The position numbers were made by a program, and so were the translations under genes. Under the pieces are notes generated by a model. It was not told where the DNA came from. It was given only the letters and a program-made list of their open reading frames with translations, and did no database searches. Shown here one piece after another: positions 1 to 7,996 of a stretch of DNA of 64,000 nt. The stretch lies in NCBI RefSeq assembly GCF_914484835.1, contig NZ_CAJZAR010000042.1, forward strand, positions 28,816 to 92,815. Direction: 5' to 3'. This DNA comes from Paraburkholderia tropica. GTDB taxonomy: Bacteria > Pseudomonadota > Gammaproteobacteria > Burkholderiales > Burkholderiaceae. Each line of letters begins with the position of its first letter. Positions within the stretch are counted from its first letter, which is position 1.

Positions 1-1864
1 CCATGCGCGTGAACGGGAAGCCGCTGTTCGCGAACGCGGCCAGATCGGGCAGCGCCATGTAGTGCGGGAACGACGACAGATCGATGGTCGAATCGGGATC
101 GATCGAGCCTTCGACGTTCGGCATCAGACGGCCCGAGCATTCGCCCGTGTTCGGGATGTCGTAGAAGTAGTGCATGCGCAACTGCGAGCGCGGCGTGAGC
201 AGCAGCGGCGGCACGTAGACGATGCGGCGCGTCACGCCCGTCGTGTACGCCTGCGCGCCGAAGCGGCCGAGGAAGTGGCCGAGGCTGAAGCGCGACGGAT
301 CGACGGCCGGAATTTCCAGCGCCTGCACGAAGCTGTTGTTGACGCTGATATTCAGCGACGAGCGGTCCGGGCGCGGGCGCACCGTGTAGCGATAGCGCAG
401 ATCGAGCGGCGCGCCCTTCGTGTTCCACATGAACATGTCGGGCGGCACGTGCAGATTGATCGCGATCGCGCCGGCGTCGTAGCCCGTGACCGAGAGCGCG
501 CGCTCGTCGGCCAGTTCGCCGAAGCGCACGGGACGGTTCGAGGGCAGCCAGTTCGGCGCGTCGTACGGCGTGCGCGGCTTGAGCGTCACGAGCTGGCCGA
601 TCGTCACGTTGGTGCCGGACAGCGTGTTCTGGCCGAGCGCGAGCGCGCTGGCCGCCGTCTTCAGTTCCGAACCGTTGCGGCCGAGCACGAGCAGCAGTTC
701 GCCGCGCGCGGGCGCGGCGCGCTCGACCACGGCGATGGTCGGGCCGCTGATCGCGGGCAGCGTCACGCCGTCGAGATGCGAGTCGGCGAGCGCGAACACC
801 ACGGCGTTGCCCGAAAGCGGCGCGTTGCCCACCTGCGCCGGGAAGACCGCGCCGCGATAACCGGCCAGCGAGCCGAACCACGAGGCGAGCGTGCCCGCGG
901 CTTCGAGCGTGGCGGCGTCGGGCTTCGTGGCGAACACCATCGGCAGTTCGAGGCGGCGCACGTCGCGGCGGTCGAAGAACGGCTGCGGCAGCGCGCCGAG
1001 ATCGGGCTTCGTCGGCAGCGAGGCGTAGGTCAGATCGAGCGAACTCGCGTTGCTGACCGTGGCCCAGAGCGCGGAATTCGCGGGATCTTCGCAGCGGCGC
1101 GTGTAATGGCCGATCAGCTGCACGTTCAGGTGATTGAACTCGGTGATGAAGCGCGGATCGAGCGGCACGTCGCGCGCGACCGTGGTGCCGCCCTGCGATT
1201 GCGGCACGGGCAGCGTCGCGGCCACTTCGCCGTTGATCAGCACCTTGAGCTGCGAGAGTTCGGGCAGCAGCGCGGGCGAGTAGCTGTAGATCAGATGCAG
1301 CGTGGCGCCGGTCACGACTTCGTCGTTGCGCACGGAGAACGGCACGCCGTTCTGGCCGTCGGTGCCGCGCAGTTGCAGCGGATCGAGCGCGCCGAGGTCG
1401 GCGAACGTGAGCGTCTGGCGGCGGCCGCCGGGCACCAGCGTGCCGGGATTCGCGGTCGTGGGCGGACGCATGCCCAGCAGCTTCTGCTGCTCGCGCGGCA
1501 GCGGCGGCGACGGCAGCGCGAACGCGGGCTGCGCGCCCGCCTGCGGGTCGAAAGTCTGCGCGGGACCGGGCGGCGGCGCGGAGCCGACCGAGGTCGCGCC
1601 GTCGGCGGCGCTGTGGTTCGCGCCCGGCAGCGGCGGCGGTGCGTCGCCCGGTGCGGCGGATTTCGTCGCGGCGTTCGTGGCGTTCGTGGCGTTTGCGGCG
1701 TTCGTAGCATTCGTCGCGTTGGTGGACGCCGTCGCCGATGCCGCCATCGCCAGCGGCGCGAACGTCATGAACGGCGCGGCGCACAACTGCACCGCGAGGC
1801 CGCAGACCAGCGCGCGCGCGAGGCGCGGCAAACGCTGCGCGCCGATCGCGTCCGCCGCGTTCAT
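1..1864 (-). CDS. bcsB: Cellulose synthase periplasmic subunit BcsB, 3' end outside window
   Basis: Partner of BcsA: a periplasmic, membrane-anchored subunit that guides the nascent glucan from the synthase. The visible 621 codons start with a basic, hydrophobic signal region (residues 10-40), then a low-complexity Asn-Ala-Thr stretch encoded by 9-bp repeats, then carbohydrate-binding and flavodoxin-like BcsB segments; PLDLRYRYTVRPRPDRSSL and IYVPPLLLTP-like stretches are typical of the family. The C-terminal membrane anchor lies beyond the left edge. ATG at 1864 is chosen because GAGGTG sits 6 bases upstream. An in-frame ATG at 1984, only 5 bases after the bcsA stop, would add 40 basic residues ahead of the signal sequence and has no clear ribosome site. 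Last visible gene of the bcsDPQAB operon; bcsZ and bcsC would be expected further left. Confidence 0.93.
   Translation of the reverse strand, partial: MNAADAIGAQRLPRLARALVCGLAVQLCAAPFMTFAPLAMAASATASTNATNATNAANATNATNAATKSAAPGDAPPPLPGANHSAADGATSVGSAPPPGPAQTFDPQAGAQPAFALPSPPLPREQQKLLGMRPPTTANPGTLVPGGRRQTLTFADLGALDPLQLRGTDGQNGVPFSVRNDEVVTGATLHLIYSYSPALLPELSQLKVLINGEVAATLPVPQSQGGTTVARDVPLDPRFITEFNHLNVQLIGHYTRRCEDPANSALWATVSNASSLDLTYASLPTKPDLGALPQPFFDRRDVRRLELPMVFATKPDAATLEAAGTLASWFGSLAGYRGAVFPAQVGNAPLSGNAVVFALADSHLDGVTLPAISGPTIAVVERAAPARGELLLVLGRNGSELKTAASALALGQNTLSGTNVTIGQLVTLKPRTPYDAPNWLPSNRPVRFGELADERALSVTGYDAGAIAINLHVPPDMFMWNTKGAPLDLRYRYTVRPRPDRSSLNISVNNSFVQALEIPAVDPSRFSLGHFLGRFGAQAYTTGVTRRIVYVPPLLLTPRSQLRMHYFYDIPNTGECSGRLMPNVEGSIDPDSTIDLSSFPHYMALPDLAAFANSGFPFTRM
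1671..1724. repeat. 9-bp tandem repeat inside bcsB
   Basis: Six imperfect copies of GCGTTCGTG read on the plus strand. On the coding strand they encode a run of Asn-Ala-Thr/Asn-Ala-Ala tripeptides just after the signal region. Copy number could vary by slippage without breaking the frame. Confidence 0.85.
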
Positions 1865-1989
1865 CGCATCCACCTCACCCGCATCCTGCGCACGTCGCCC
1901 ATCGATCCGAGCCGCCGCGAGACGCGCGCTCTCCTGCTCGCCCGAACGCGCGTGCGGGCGTGACAAACCGCTCCCTTTCTTCATGTGTC

Positions 1990-4212
1990 TTAGCTGTCTT
2001 GTTGTCCGGTCCGCTTGCCGCCGCGCTTTCCCCAGGCGCGCAAGTCTGCGTAGAGATGCTGGAACAGGCCGCCGATGCCGCCCACGCCCGCCCCCAGCAC
2101 GTTCGAGAGCGCGCGCAGCGGGGCGTCGGCCTGACGGCCCTCGGCCCAGCCGGTCCACGCATCGGCGCGCGAGAAAGTCGTCTTCACGAAGTCGAATTCC
2201 TGCGCCTTCGTCATTTCGAGGAACTGAAGGCCCGCGCGACCCGGCGCCGAAAAGCTCACGGTCGCGCGAAACGCGTATTCCTCATCGCCGCGAAACAGCG
2301 ACACCGTCACGTTCTCGTGCAGCGGAATCGCAATGTTCTGCGGCAGCGCGACGCCCACGCCGCCTTCGGAGTAGTCGAGCGTCTCGCACGCGAGCGTGCG
2401 GCCCGTGCCGAAACGCAGCATCACCGGCATCTTCATGGCGACGCGGTGCACCGAGCGCACCTGCTTGTGCTCGTTGGCGGCGGCCACGCTCGCGCCGAGA
2501 ATCAGCATGTTGTAGGCCGTCCACGCGAGGTTCAGCAGCGTCGTGTTGACCACGCTCTTGACGTGCCAGTACGCGTGGATATGCCAGAGCCCGACCAGGA
2601 AGCCGATCAGGTTCAGCATCAGCAGGATCAGATACGGCCGCGAGATCGCCCAGTCGAAATAATTCTCGGCGATCTTGCCGCCCTTGGCCGTCACGTTGAA
2701 CTTGCCGAGCTTCGGGTTGATCAGCGCGAGCAGCGTCGGCGCGGTGATGTACGACGCGAGCACCGACTCGTAGACCTCGGCCCAGAACGAATGGCGGAAC
2801 TGGCTCTGCATGCGCGAGTTCGTGACGTTCGCATGGAACATGTGCGGCAGCGCGAACAGCGCGATGGTGGCCGCCGACGCCTGGATCACGTGCGCGCCGA
2901 AGAACAGGAACGAGAGCGGCGCGGTGAGAAACACGAGACGCGGGATGCCGTAGAAGAAGTGCATCATCGCGTTCAGATAGCAGAGGCGCTGGCCGAACGA
3001 GAGGCCCTTGCCCATCAGCGGATTGTCGACGCGGAAAATCTGCGTCATGCCGCGCGCCCAGCGAATCCGTTGGCCGATGTGGCCCGAGAGACTTTCGGTC
3101 GCGAGACCGGCGGCCTGCGGAATCGCCAGATACGCCGTGGTGTAGCCGAGCCGATGCAGCTTGAGCGCCGTGTGCGCGTCCTCGGTCACGGTTTCCACGG
3201 CAATGCCGCCGATCTCTTCGACCATCGAGCGGCGCAGCAGCGCGCACGAGCCGCAGAAGAACGTGGCGTTCCAGAGATCGTTGCCGTCCTGCACGAGGCC
3301 GTAGAACAGCTCGCCTTCGTTCGGCACCTTGCGGAAGGTGCCGAGGTTGCGCTCGAACGGATCGGCGGAAAAGAAGTGGTGCGGCGTTTGCAGCATCGAG
3401 AGCTTCTTGTCGCGCAGAAACCAGCCGAGGCAGACCTGCAAAAACGAGCGCGTGGGAATGTGATCGCAGTCGAAGATCGCGAAGTATTCGCCATCGGTGA
3501 TCTTGAGCGCTTCGTTGATATTGCCCGCCTTCGCGTGGCGGTTGTGCGCGCGGATCGTCCAGTTCACGCCCACTTCTTCGCAGAAGGCCTTGAAGTCGGG
3601 ACGGCGGCCGTCGTCGAGCACGTGGATCGAGAGTTTGTCGGACGGATAGTCGAGCGCGAGCGCCGCGTAGATCGTCGGCTTCACGACCGAGAGCGGCTCG
3701 TTGTAGGTCGGAATGAAGATGTCGACGGTCGGCCAGTCCGTGCGCGAGGCGGGCAGCGGCACCGGCTTGCGCTTGAGCGGCCAGGCGGTCTGGAAGTAGC
3801 CGAGCATCAGCACGAGCGCGGCATAGACTTCGGCGGACACGAGCAGCAGGCCCCAGACGGCGTCGAGCGGACGCGACCAGTAGGTGGTTTCCGTGAGCCG
3901 CCAGTACATGTAGCGGCCCGACGCCATCACCGACAGCATGATCATCACGAGCGTGGCGTAGTGGCCCGCGAAACGGCGGAAGAACAGCGCGCAGACGAAG
4001 CAGCAGATCGCGAAGATCAGTTGCTCGCGGTCGGGCAGCGGCACCGTGAAGACGAAAAACAGCGCGCACAGCGAGAACAGCGTGAGCACCGCCATCACGG
4101 GCAGACTGCTCCAGATGCGCGAATCGGCGAAACGCTCAAGCCGCGAGGTGCCCTTGCCGCCCTCTTCCCGCGCTCCCGATCCCGCGCCGGGCCCCGACTG
4201 AACCGTGCTCAT
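1990..4212 (-). CDS. bcsA: Cellulose synthase catalytic subunit BcsA
   Basis: Processive family-2 glycosyltransferase of the inner membrane that polymerises UDP-glucose into beta-1,4-glucan and pushes it through its own channel. The 740-residue product has N-terminal membrane helices (about 38-60, 65-80, 120-140), the GT domain with LDDG (199-202), DCDH (248-251), TEDAH (343-347) and QRIRW (381-385), i.e. the D, DxD, D, QxxRW set, more membrane helices, then a C-terminal PilZ domain with RSVHR (RxxxR) and DYSEGG, the c-di-GMP binding signature. Hence activity is expected to be switched on by c-di-GMP. The start ATG at 4212 overlaps the bcsQ stop (ATGA), so a much longer upstream open frame is not used. 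Length and motif order are normal for BcsA. Confidence 0.97.
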   Translation of the reverse strand: MSTVQSGPGAGSGAREEGGKGTSRLERFADSRIWSSLPVMAVLTLFSLCALFFVFTVPLPDREQLIFAICCFVCALFFRRFAGHYATLVMIMLSVMASGRYMYWRLTETTYWSRPLDAVWGLLLVSAEVYAALVLMLGYFQTAWPLKRKPVPLPASRTDWPTVDIFIPTYNEPLSVVKPTIYAALALDYPSDKLSIHVLDDGRRPDFKAFCEEVGVNWTIRAHNRHAKAGNINEALKITDGEYFAIFDCDHIPTRSFLQVCLGWFLRDKKLSMLQTPHHFFSADPFERNLGTFRKVPNEGELFYGLVQDGNDLWNATFFCGSCALLRRSMVEEIGGIAVETVTEDAHTALKLHRLGYTTAYLAIPQAAGLATESLSGHIGQRIRWARGMTQIFRVDNPLMGKGLSFGQRLCYLNAMMHFFYGIPRLVFLTAPLSFLFFGAHVIQASAATIALFALPHMFHANVTNSRMQSQFRHSFWAEVYESVLASYITAPTLLALINPKLGKFNVTAKGGKIAENYFDWAISRPYLILLMLNLIGFLVGLWHIHAYWHVKSVVNTTLLNLAWTAYNMLILGASVAAANEHKQVRSVHRVAMKMPVMLRFGTGRTLACETLDYSEGGVGVALPQNIAIPLHENVTVSLFRGDEEYAFRATVSFSAPGRAGLQFLEMTKAQEFDFVKTTFSRADAWTGWAEGRQADAPLRALSNVLGAGVGGIGGLFQHLYADLRAWGKRGGKRTGQQDS

Positions 4213-5000
4213 GCGACGCTCCTGCGCGACGACGCGCGATCGGATTCGAGCGCCGCGAGCAGCCATGCGCCGAACGCGCGCATGTCGGCGGCGGCCTGGC
4301 ACAGCGGGTCGTAGCGCACGACCGTGGTGTTGCAGGCGAGCGATTCGCTCACGCCTTCGTCGTCGTGCACGACGCCCGGAAACATGTGGTCGCCGAGCAT
4401 GTCGCGCAGCACGCGCAACACGTCCTTGTTGAGCTGGCGCGATTGATCGACCTGATTCACCACGTAGCCCTCGCCGCGAAACTCGGGGCGCGGCGCGGCG
4501 TAGGCGTCGATCATGCGCTGCATCTGCGGGATCGCGGCATACGAGGCGGCGTCGGCGAGCACCACGTTGACGGCGAAATCGGCGGCGCTGAGCGCGGCGC
4601 GCGTGTACGCGGACGAGCCCGGCGGCGTGTCGATCACGACGATATCGGGCGCGTCGAGACGCAGCGACTCCAGGCCGCGCAGCAGCCATTGCGGGTTTTC
4701 GTCGAGATGGCGTTCGAACAGATGCTGTTCTTCTTCGATCAGCGCACCGAACGCGAGCACGACCACGCCGTCGCTGCCGTCGACCATCGCGCTCTGCCAG
4801 GGCGCGCCCGTGAGCGCGGCGCGCGAGAGGCCGTCGACGCTGTCGAGCGGCACGCCGAAGTAAAGCCGCAGCGAGTTCTGCGGATCGAGGTCGAGCGCCA
4901 CCACATGGCGGCCCTGCGCCGCGAGCACCGAGGCGAGATTCGCCGCGACGGTCGTCTTGCCGACGCCGCCTTTCGCCGACACCACACTCACCACTTTCAT
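4209..5000 (-). CDS. bcsQ: Cellulose biosynthesis ATPase BcsQ (ParA/MinD type)
   Basis: A 263-residue ParA/MinD-like ATPase that in other bacteria helps assemble or position the cellulose secretion complex on the cytoplasmic side. The deviant Walker A motif KGGVGKTT is at residues 10-17, ALDLDPQN follows as Walker A', and VVIDTPPG is the Walker B region. ATG at 5000 overlaps the bcsP stop by ATGA, and the gene's own stop overlaps the bcsA start the same way, so bcsP, bcsQ and bcsA are translationally coupled. An ATG 27 bases further upstream exists but lies inside bcsP and is less likely. Confidence 0.95.
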   Translation of the reverse strand: MKVVSVVSAKGGVGKTTVAANLASVLAAQGRHVVALDLDPQNSLRLYFGVPLDSVDGLSRAALTGAPWQSAMVDGSDGVVVLAFGALIEEEQHLFERHLDENPQWLLRGLESLRLDAPDIVVIDTPPGSSAYTRAALSAADFAVNVVLADAASYAAIPQMQRMIDAYAAPRPEFRGEGYVVNQVDQSRQLNKDVLRVLRDMLGDHMFPGVVHDDEGVSESLACNTTVVRYDPLCQAAADMRAFGAWLLAALESDRASSRRSVA

Positions 5001-6025
5001 GGCCCGCTCACTCCCTTGAGAAACCACGGACGGCGCGATGCCGCTTCGCTGCCGCCGTTCTTGCCGCTGTTGCCGGTATGGCTGGCATTGCCGCCGCGCA
5101 GGCGGTCGAACAGATTGTCGAGCCGTGCGGGAGCCGCTTCGGGCGCCGGTGCATGGGCACGCGTGCCGTTGTCGCTCGCGGCGACGCGGCCAAAGAGTTT
5201 TTTCAGCGGCGCGACCACGGCGGATGCCGGGCGCGACGCCGTGCTGATCGCGCTGGTCGCGCCCAGTGCACGCGGCGTGCCCGCGAGGTTCGCGGCCTTG
5301 GCGGCGATCGCGGGTGCGGGCGTTGGCGATTGGGTTTGCATTTGCATCTGCGTTCGCGCGAAACCCGGCACCGCCGACGCGCCCAGCACAGACGCCGGTT
5401 GCGCGAAACGCGGAGCGAGCGGCGGCAAGGCGCGCGCCGTGTCGGCGCTTGCGGCTTCATTCGCGGCGGCATTCACGGCGGCATTCACGGTGGCATTCGC
5501 GCGATTCACATCAGACGAAACGCCCGCATCGGCCGCAGACGCAGCGTCACCCGTCGCGGGCATCGCGAAGGCAAGCGGCGCGGGATTCGGCTGCGCATCG
5601 GCGACCGATTTCGTGAGCGCGTTCGCGGCGTCCTGCTCATCGCCCGCCGCCGCGTCGAGACGCGCGGCCGGGATCGGCGAAAAACGGAATGCGCTGCTCG
5701 CGGGCGCGGCGGGCTTTTCCTTGCGGATCACCGGCGGCACATCGCGTCGCGGCGAACGCGTGAACAGCGGCGCCGACTGGCGCAACGCGGCCTGGGTGTC
5801 GTCGCGCTGGGCGCGCGGCACCTTCACGCGCAGCTCGGGCGCCTGCGGGGCGCCCGGCCTCGCTTCCGCCGCCGACAGATCGACCTCACGCGGATCGATC
5901 ATGCCGAGCAACGGCCAGCGCCCGCGCGCATCGCGGGCCTCGTTTTCCATACGGATTTCCCGATAACTGCTCGCGTCTCCGCCGAACCGGTCGAAGAGCG
6001 CTTTGACATCGCGCGAGGTGCTCAT
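4997..6025 (-). CDS. bcsP: Cellulose biosynthesis accessory protein BcsP (BcsR-like N-terminus, disordered tail)
   Basis: About 342 residues. The first 45 (ALFDRFGG, YREI, then RWPLL) match the BcsR/YhjR type domain; the remainder is Ala/Pro-rich, low-complexity and probably disordered, ending in PWFLKGVSGP. This layout fits BcsP of betaproteobacterial cellulose operons, where it sits directly before bcsQ and probably acts with it in complex assembly. The stop overlaps the bcsQ start. ATG at 6025 gives MSTSRDV; an in-frame GTG at 6037 is an alternative. A 12-bp repeat codes for the Asn-Ala-Ala-Val-rich stretch. Confidence 0.85.
   Translation of the reverse strand: MSTSRDVKALFDRFGGDASSYREIRMENEARDARGRWPLLGMIDPREVDLSAAEARPGAPQAPELRVKVPRAQRDDTQAALRQSAPLFTRSPRRDVPPVIRKEKPAAPASSAFRFSPIPAARLDAAAGDEQDAANALTKSVADAQPNPAPLAFAMPATGDAASAADAGVSSDVNRANATVNAAVNAAANEAASADTARALPPLAPRFAQPASVLGASAVPGFARTQMQMQTQSPTPAPAIAAKAANLAGTPRALGATSAISTASRPASAVVAPLKKLFGRVAASDNGTRAHAPAPEAAPARLDNLFDRLRGGNASHTGNSGKNGGSEAASRRPWFLKGVSGP
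5457..5504. repeat. 12-bp tandem repeat inside bcsP
   Basis: Four imperfect 12-bp units of the type GCATTCACGGCG (plus strand), encoding a repeated Val-Asn-Ala-Ala stretch within the disordered tail of BcsP. Confidence 0.75.
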
Positions 6026-6191
6026 GAGACGACTCACTGGCCGTAGCCATAATCAAGGACTGACAAAACGGTAAAACCTGCCGATAACCACCGGACACTG
6101 CTGACACGCGCCGCACGCGAACCTCAGGGCAGCGCGAGCAAGACACACGCGCGGGTCGATGGATCTATAACGGCACGCGCGCCGTCCGTCT

Positions 6192-6647
6192 TCAGGCTGT
6201 TGCGCGCGCGAGACGGAATTCGACGACGTAACCCTCGTCGGGCACGTCCGCCTGCGCCACCACCAGCTCGGCCGCGCCCATCGCGTCGAGCCAGGCCTGA
6301 TAGCAGCCTTGCAGGAAGGCGGGCGTCCAGGCGAGCGCCGCGTTGCCGAACGCCGCGAGCGGCGCGCCGTAATGGAGGATGCGCAGGTACTCGCCTTCGT
6401 CGGCGAGTTCCACATAGCCCCACTGGATGCCCGACCAGTGCGCATTCAACGCATCGGCGAGGTCATCGGTGGACTCGCACGGCGGCAACGCGTGGCTGCC
6501 GGCGAAGCGCGCGCCGACGCGGAACATCAATTGACGCAACTCGTCGGGGCTCAACTGAGACTCGAACTCCGCGGCGAGGGCGCTCAACAGGCCGCGCCAC
6601 TGAGGGGAAAGATGTTGCTCAAGCAGGAAATCGACGACGGTCGGCAT
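6192..6647 (-). CDS. bcsD: Cellulose synthase subunit BcsD
   Basis: A 151-residue soluble protein beginning MPTVVDFLLEQHLSPQWRGL, with RVGARFAG, WGYVELADEGEYLRI and WTPAFLQGCYQAW blocks, matching BcsD in size (about 155 residues) and pattern. In Komagataeibacter BcsD forms a periplasmic or envelope-associated octamer that aligns glucan chains into crystalline ribbons; in Burkholderiales it accompanies bcsP/bcsQ. First gene of the operon on the minus strand, 166 bases ahead of bcsP. The reading frame continues upstream, but that extension shows no family similarity, so ATG at 6647 is preferred although no strong ribosome site is visible. Confidence 0.85.
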   Translation of the reverse strand: MPTVVDFLLEQHLSPQWRGLLSALAAEFESQLSPDELRQLMFRVGARFAGSHALPPCESTDDLADALNAHWSGIQWGYVELADEGEYLRILHYGAPLAAFGNAALAWTPAFLQGCYQAWLDAMGAAELVVAQADVPDEGYVVEFRLARATA

Positions 6648-6710
6648 GGGCAGGCTGGTCCAGTTCAGGTCGAAACACCAGGTTTTGCACTTCTCAACTG
6701 CACGGCGTTC

Positions 6711-6733
6711 GTGACACAGACGTGACGTGTCAC
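6711..6733. promoter_or_regulatory. Inverted repeat GTGACA-N11-TGTCAC upstream of bcsD
   Basis: Two perfect 6-base arms, centred about 75 bases upstream of the bcsD ATG. The spacing suits a dimeric helix-turn-helix regulator. No regulator can be named from the sequence. Confidence 0.4.
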
Positions 6734-6786
6734 AGGCCCCCGCCTGACTACCGCGCGCGATGAAAGCTATTTGAAATATCGAGTAA

Positions 6787-6817
6787 AGTCTGATAAGCGA
6801 ACGAAACATTTCAGACT
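6787..6817. promoter_or_regulatory. Inverted repeat AGTCTGA-N17-TCAGACT upstream of bcsD
   Basis: Perfect 7-base arms, about 155 bases upstream of bcsD. Could be an operator pair or the stem of a leader RNA. Confidence 0.35.
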
Positions 6818-6823
6818 AAGCCT

Positions 6824-6835
6824 TGAAATATTTCA
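6824..6835. promoter_or_regulatory. Palindrome TGAAATATTTCA with a partial copy at 6771-6780
   Basis: A perfect 12-base palindrome in AT-rich sequence. TTGAAATAT occurs again at 6771-6779, 52 bases away (about five helical turns), suggesting paired sites for one regulator. Confidence 0.4.
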
Positions 6836-7530
6836 TACGGAATCAGCACCGCATTCTCGGAAGCCGAAGTATAACGCACGCATTTATTGTTAATCCGACG
6901 ATATTTCTGCCGGGCCACGGTTCGATCCCTTTTTACAGGTACGCCGCATTACCAATTCTTTCGGGCGATTGTCATGATTTTGTAATGTGAAAATGCCGCA
7001 CGACCGTTCGGGGCGGACCTGCTGATGTCGCATTCCGGTCCGCGCACCGCGCGAAATCGACACACGCCAATGTGCCGCATCAAAGCACAATTCCTCCGCC
7101 TGGCGAAAATAATGGCGCGCAATGGCGAACAGTTTTTGAATGCGTCGAATAATTCTCGACGGACAGGCAAGGTTCGAAAAGGAATGAGAACATCTCCAGC
7201 GCACGGCGGCAGAGATGCAGCCTGAGTAAGAAGCACTCTCGACTCGACAGATCACCACTCGCCTGCCGATGCGAAATGCATTTCGAGACGGCCACGCGAT
7301 GTCCACCGCTTATCCGCCCGCTTTAATGCCTCGACGCCCCGAATGCGGGATTTTATTAATGAAAACAAGGAAAATCCGCACTGAATTGGCGCGCGATTTT
7401 TTTCGATTTAATTTCGTAAATCGTTTGCGCGCCCTTTTGAAGCGGCTTTAACGCCGGATTACCTGTTTTCAGCCTGCTGGAACGGAGCGTGCTTGAATCT
7501 GCACTCGCGTTTTTCACTGGGAGACCTGCC

Positions 7531-7977
7531 ATGCAAAGCGGATTCGCCACGGGTTTTTCGCACGTCAAACCGCAGGACACCGCCTTCACGGGCGGCGGAC
7601 TGCGCGACTTCTTCGTCTATCGCGATCTCGGCATCAGCGAGGCCACGCACGGCAAGGTGGTCGCGCAACTGGTGCGCGCCAACGAGGCGCCGGAAGCGGG
7701 CACGGGCTGGCATCGGCATGAGGCGGATTTTCATATCGTCATCATGCTCAAGGGCTGGGCGCGCTTCATGTACGGCGAGCGCGAAACGCTCGTCGAGGCC
7801 GGCGACTGCGTGCATCAGGCGCCGGGCATTGCGCACTTTCTGTTCGATTACTCGCCCGACATGGAGTATCTGGAGATCGTGAGTCCCGCCGACTTCAAGT
7901 CGATCGACGTGGCCGCGCCCTGCGAGGTCCCCGCGCCCACGCCCTGGCAGGAGAGCGCCGCACCCGCGGCGCCATGA
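7531..7977 (+). CDS. Cupin-domain protein
   Basis: A 148-residue single-domain cupin. The metal-binding pattern is visible: GWHRHEADFHIVIMLKG (motif 1, with HxH and a downstream His) and GDCVHQAPGIAH (motif 2). Such small cupins are usually cytosolic metal-binding proteins acting as dioxygenases, isomerases or sensors; the substrate cannot be told here. ATG at 7531 follows GGGAG with 8 bases spacing, so the in-frame ATG further upstream is not needed. It stands alone, divergent from bcs and convergent with phaZ. Confidence 0.8.
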   Translation: MQSGFATGFSHVKPQDTAFTGGGLRDFFVYRDLGISEATHGKVVAQLVRANEAPEAGTGWHRHEADFHIVIMLKGWARFMYGERETLVEAGDCVHQAPGIAHFLFDYSPDMEYLEIVSPADFKSIDVAAPCEVPAPTPWQESAAPAAP

Positions 7978-7996
7978 CGCACCCGGCGCGCCGTCA

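Larger units (their letters stand above)
6648..7530. promoter_or_regulatory. Long intergenic regulatory region upstream of bcsD and the cupin gene
   Basis: About 880 bases between two divergent genes, AT-richer than its surroundings. It holds a TATACT -10-like hexamer for the bcs direction (6873-6868) and several inverted repeats listed separately, all downstream of that hexamer with respect to bcsD. The short open frames within it have no coding character. I see no RNA gene. Confidence 0.5.

Noticed and set aside
62..1963. Long Arg-rich open frame on the plus strand opposite bcsB
   Set aside because: The opposite strand encodes an unmistakable BcsB; in GC-rich DNA the antisense frames stay open by codon bias. 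The same applies to the very long antisense frames opposite bcsA, the transglutaminase-DUF2126 gene and the hybrid kinase at 40283.
1865..1984. BcsB start at ATG 1984
   Set aside because: In frame and close to the bcsA stop, but it would place 40 hydrophilic residues before the signal sequence and lacks a ribosome site, whereas ATG 1864 has one.
6890..7451. Several short frames on both strands between bcsD and the cupin gene
   Set aside because: No ribosome sites, no family resemblance, Cys/Arg/Ser-rich composition and mutual overlap; treated as non-coding regulatory DNA.
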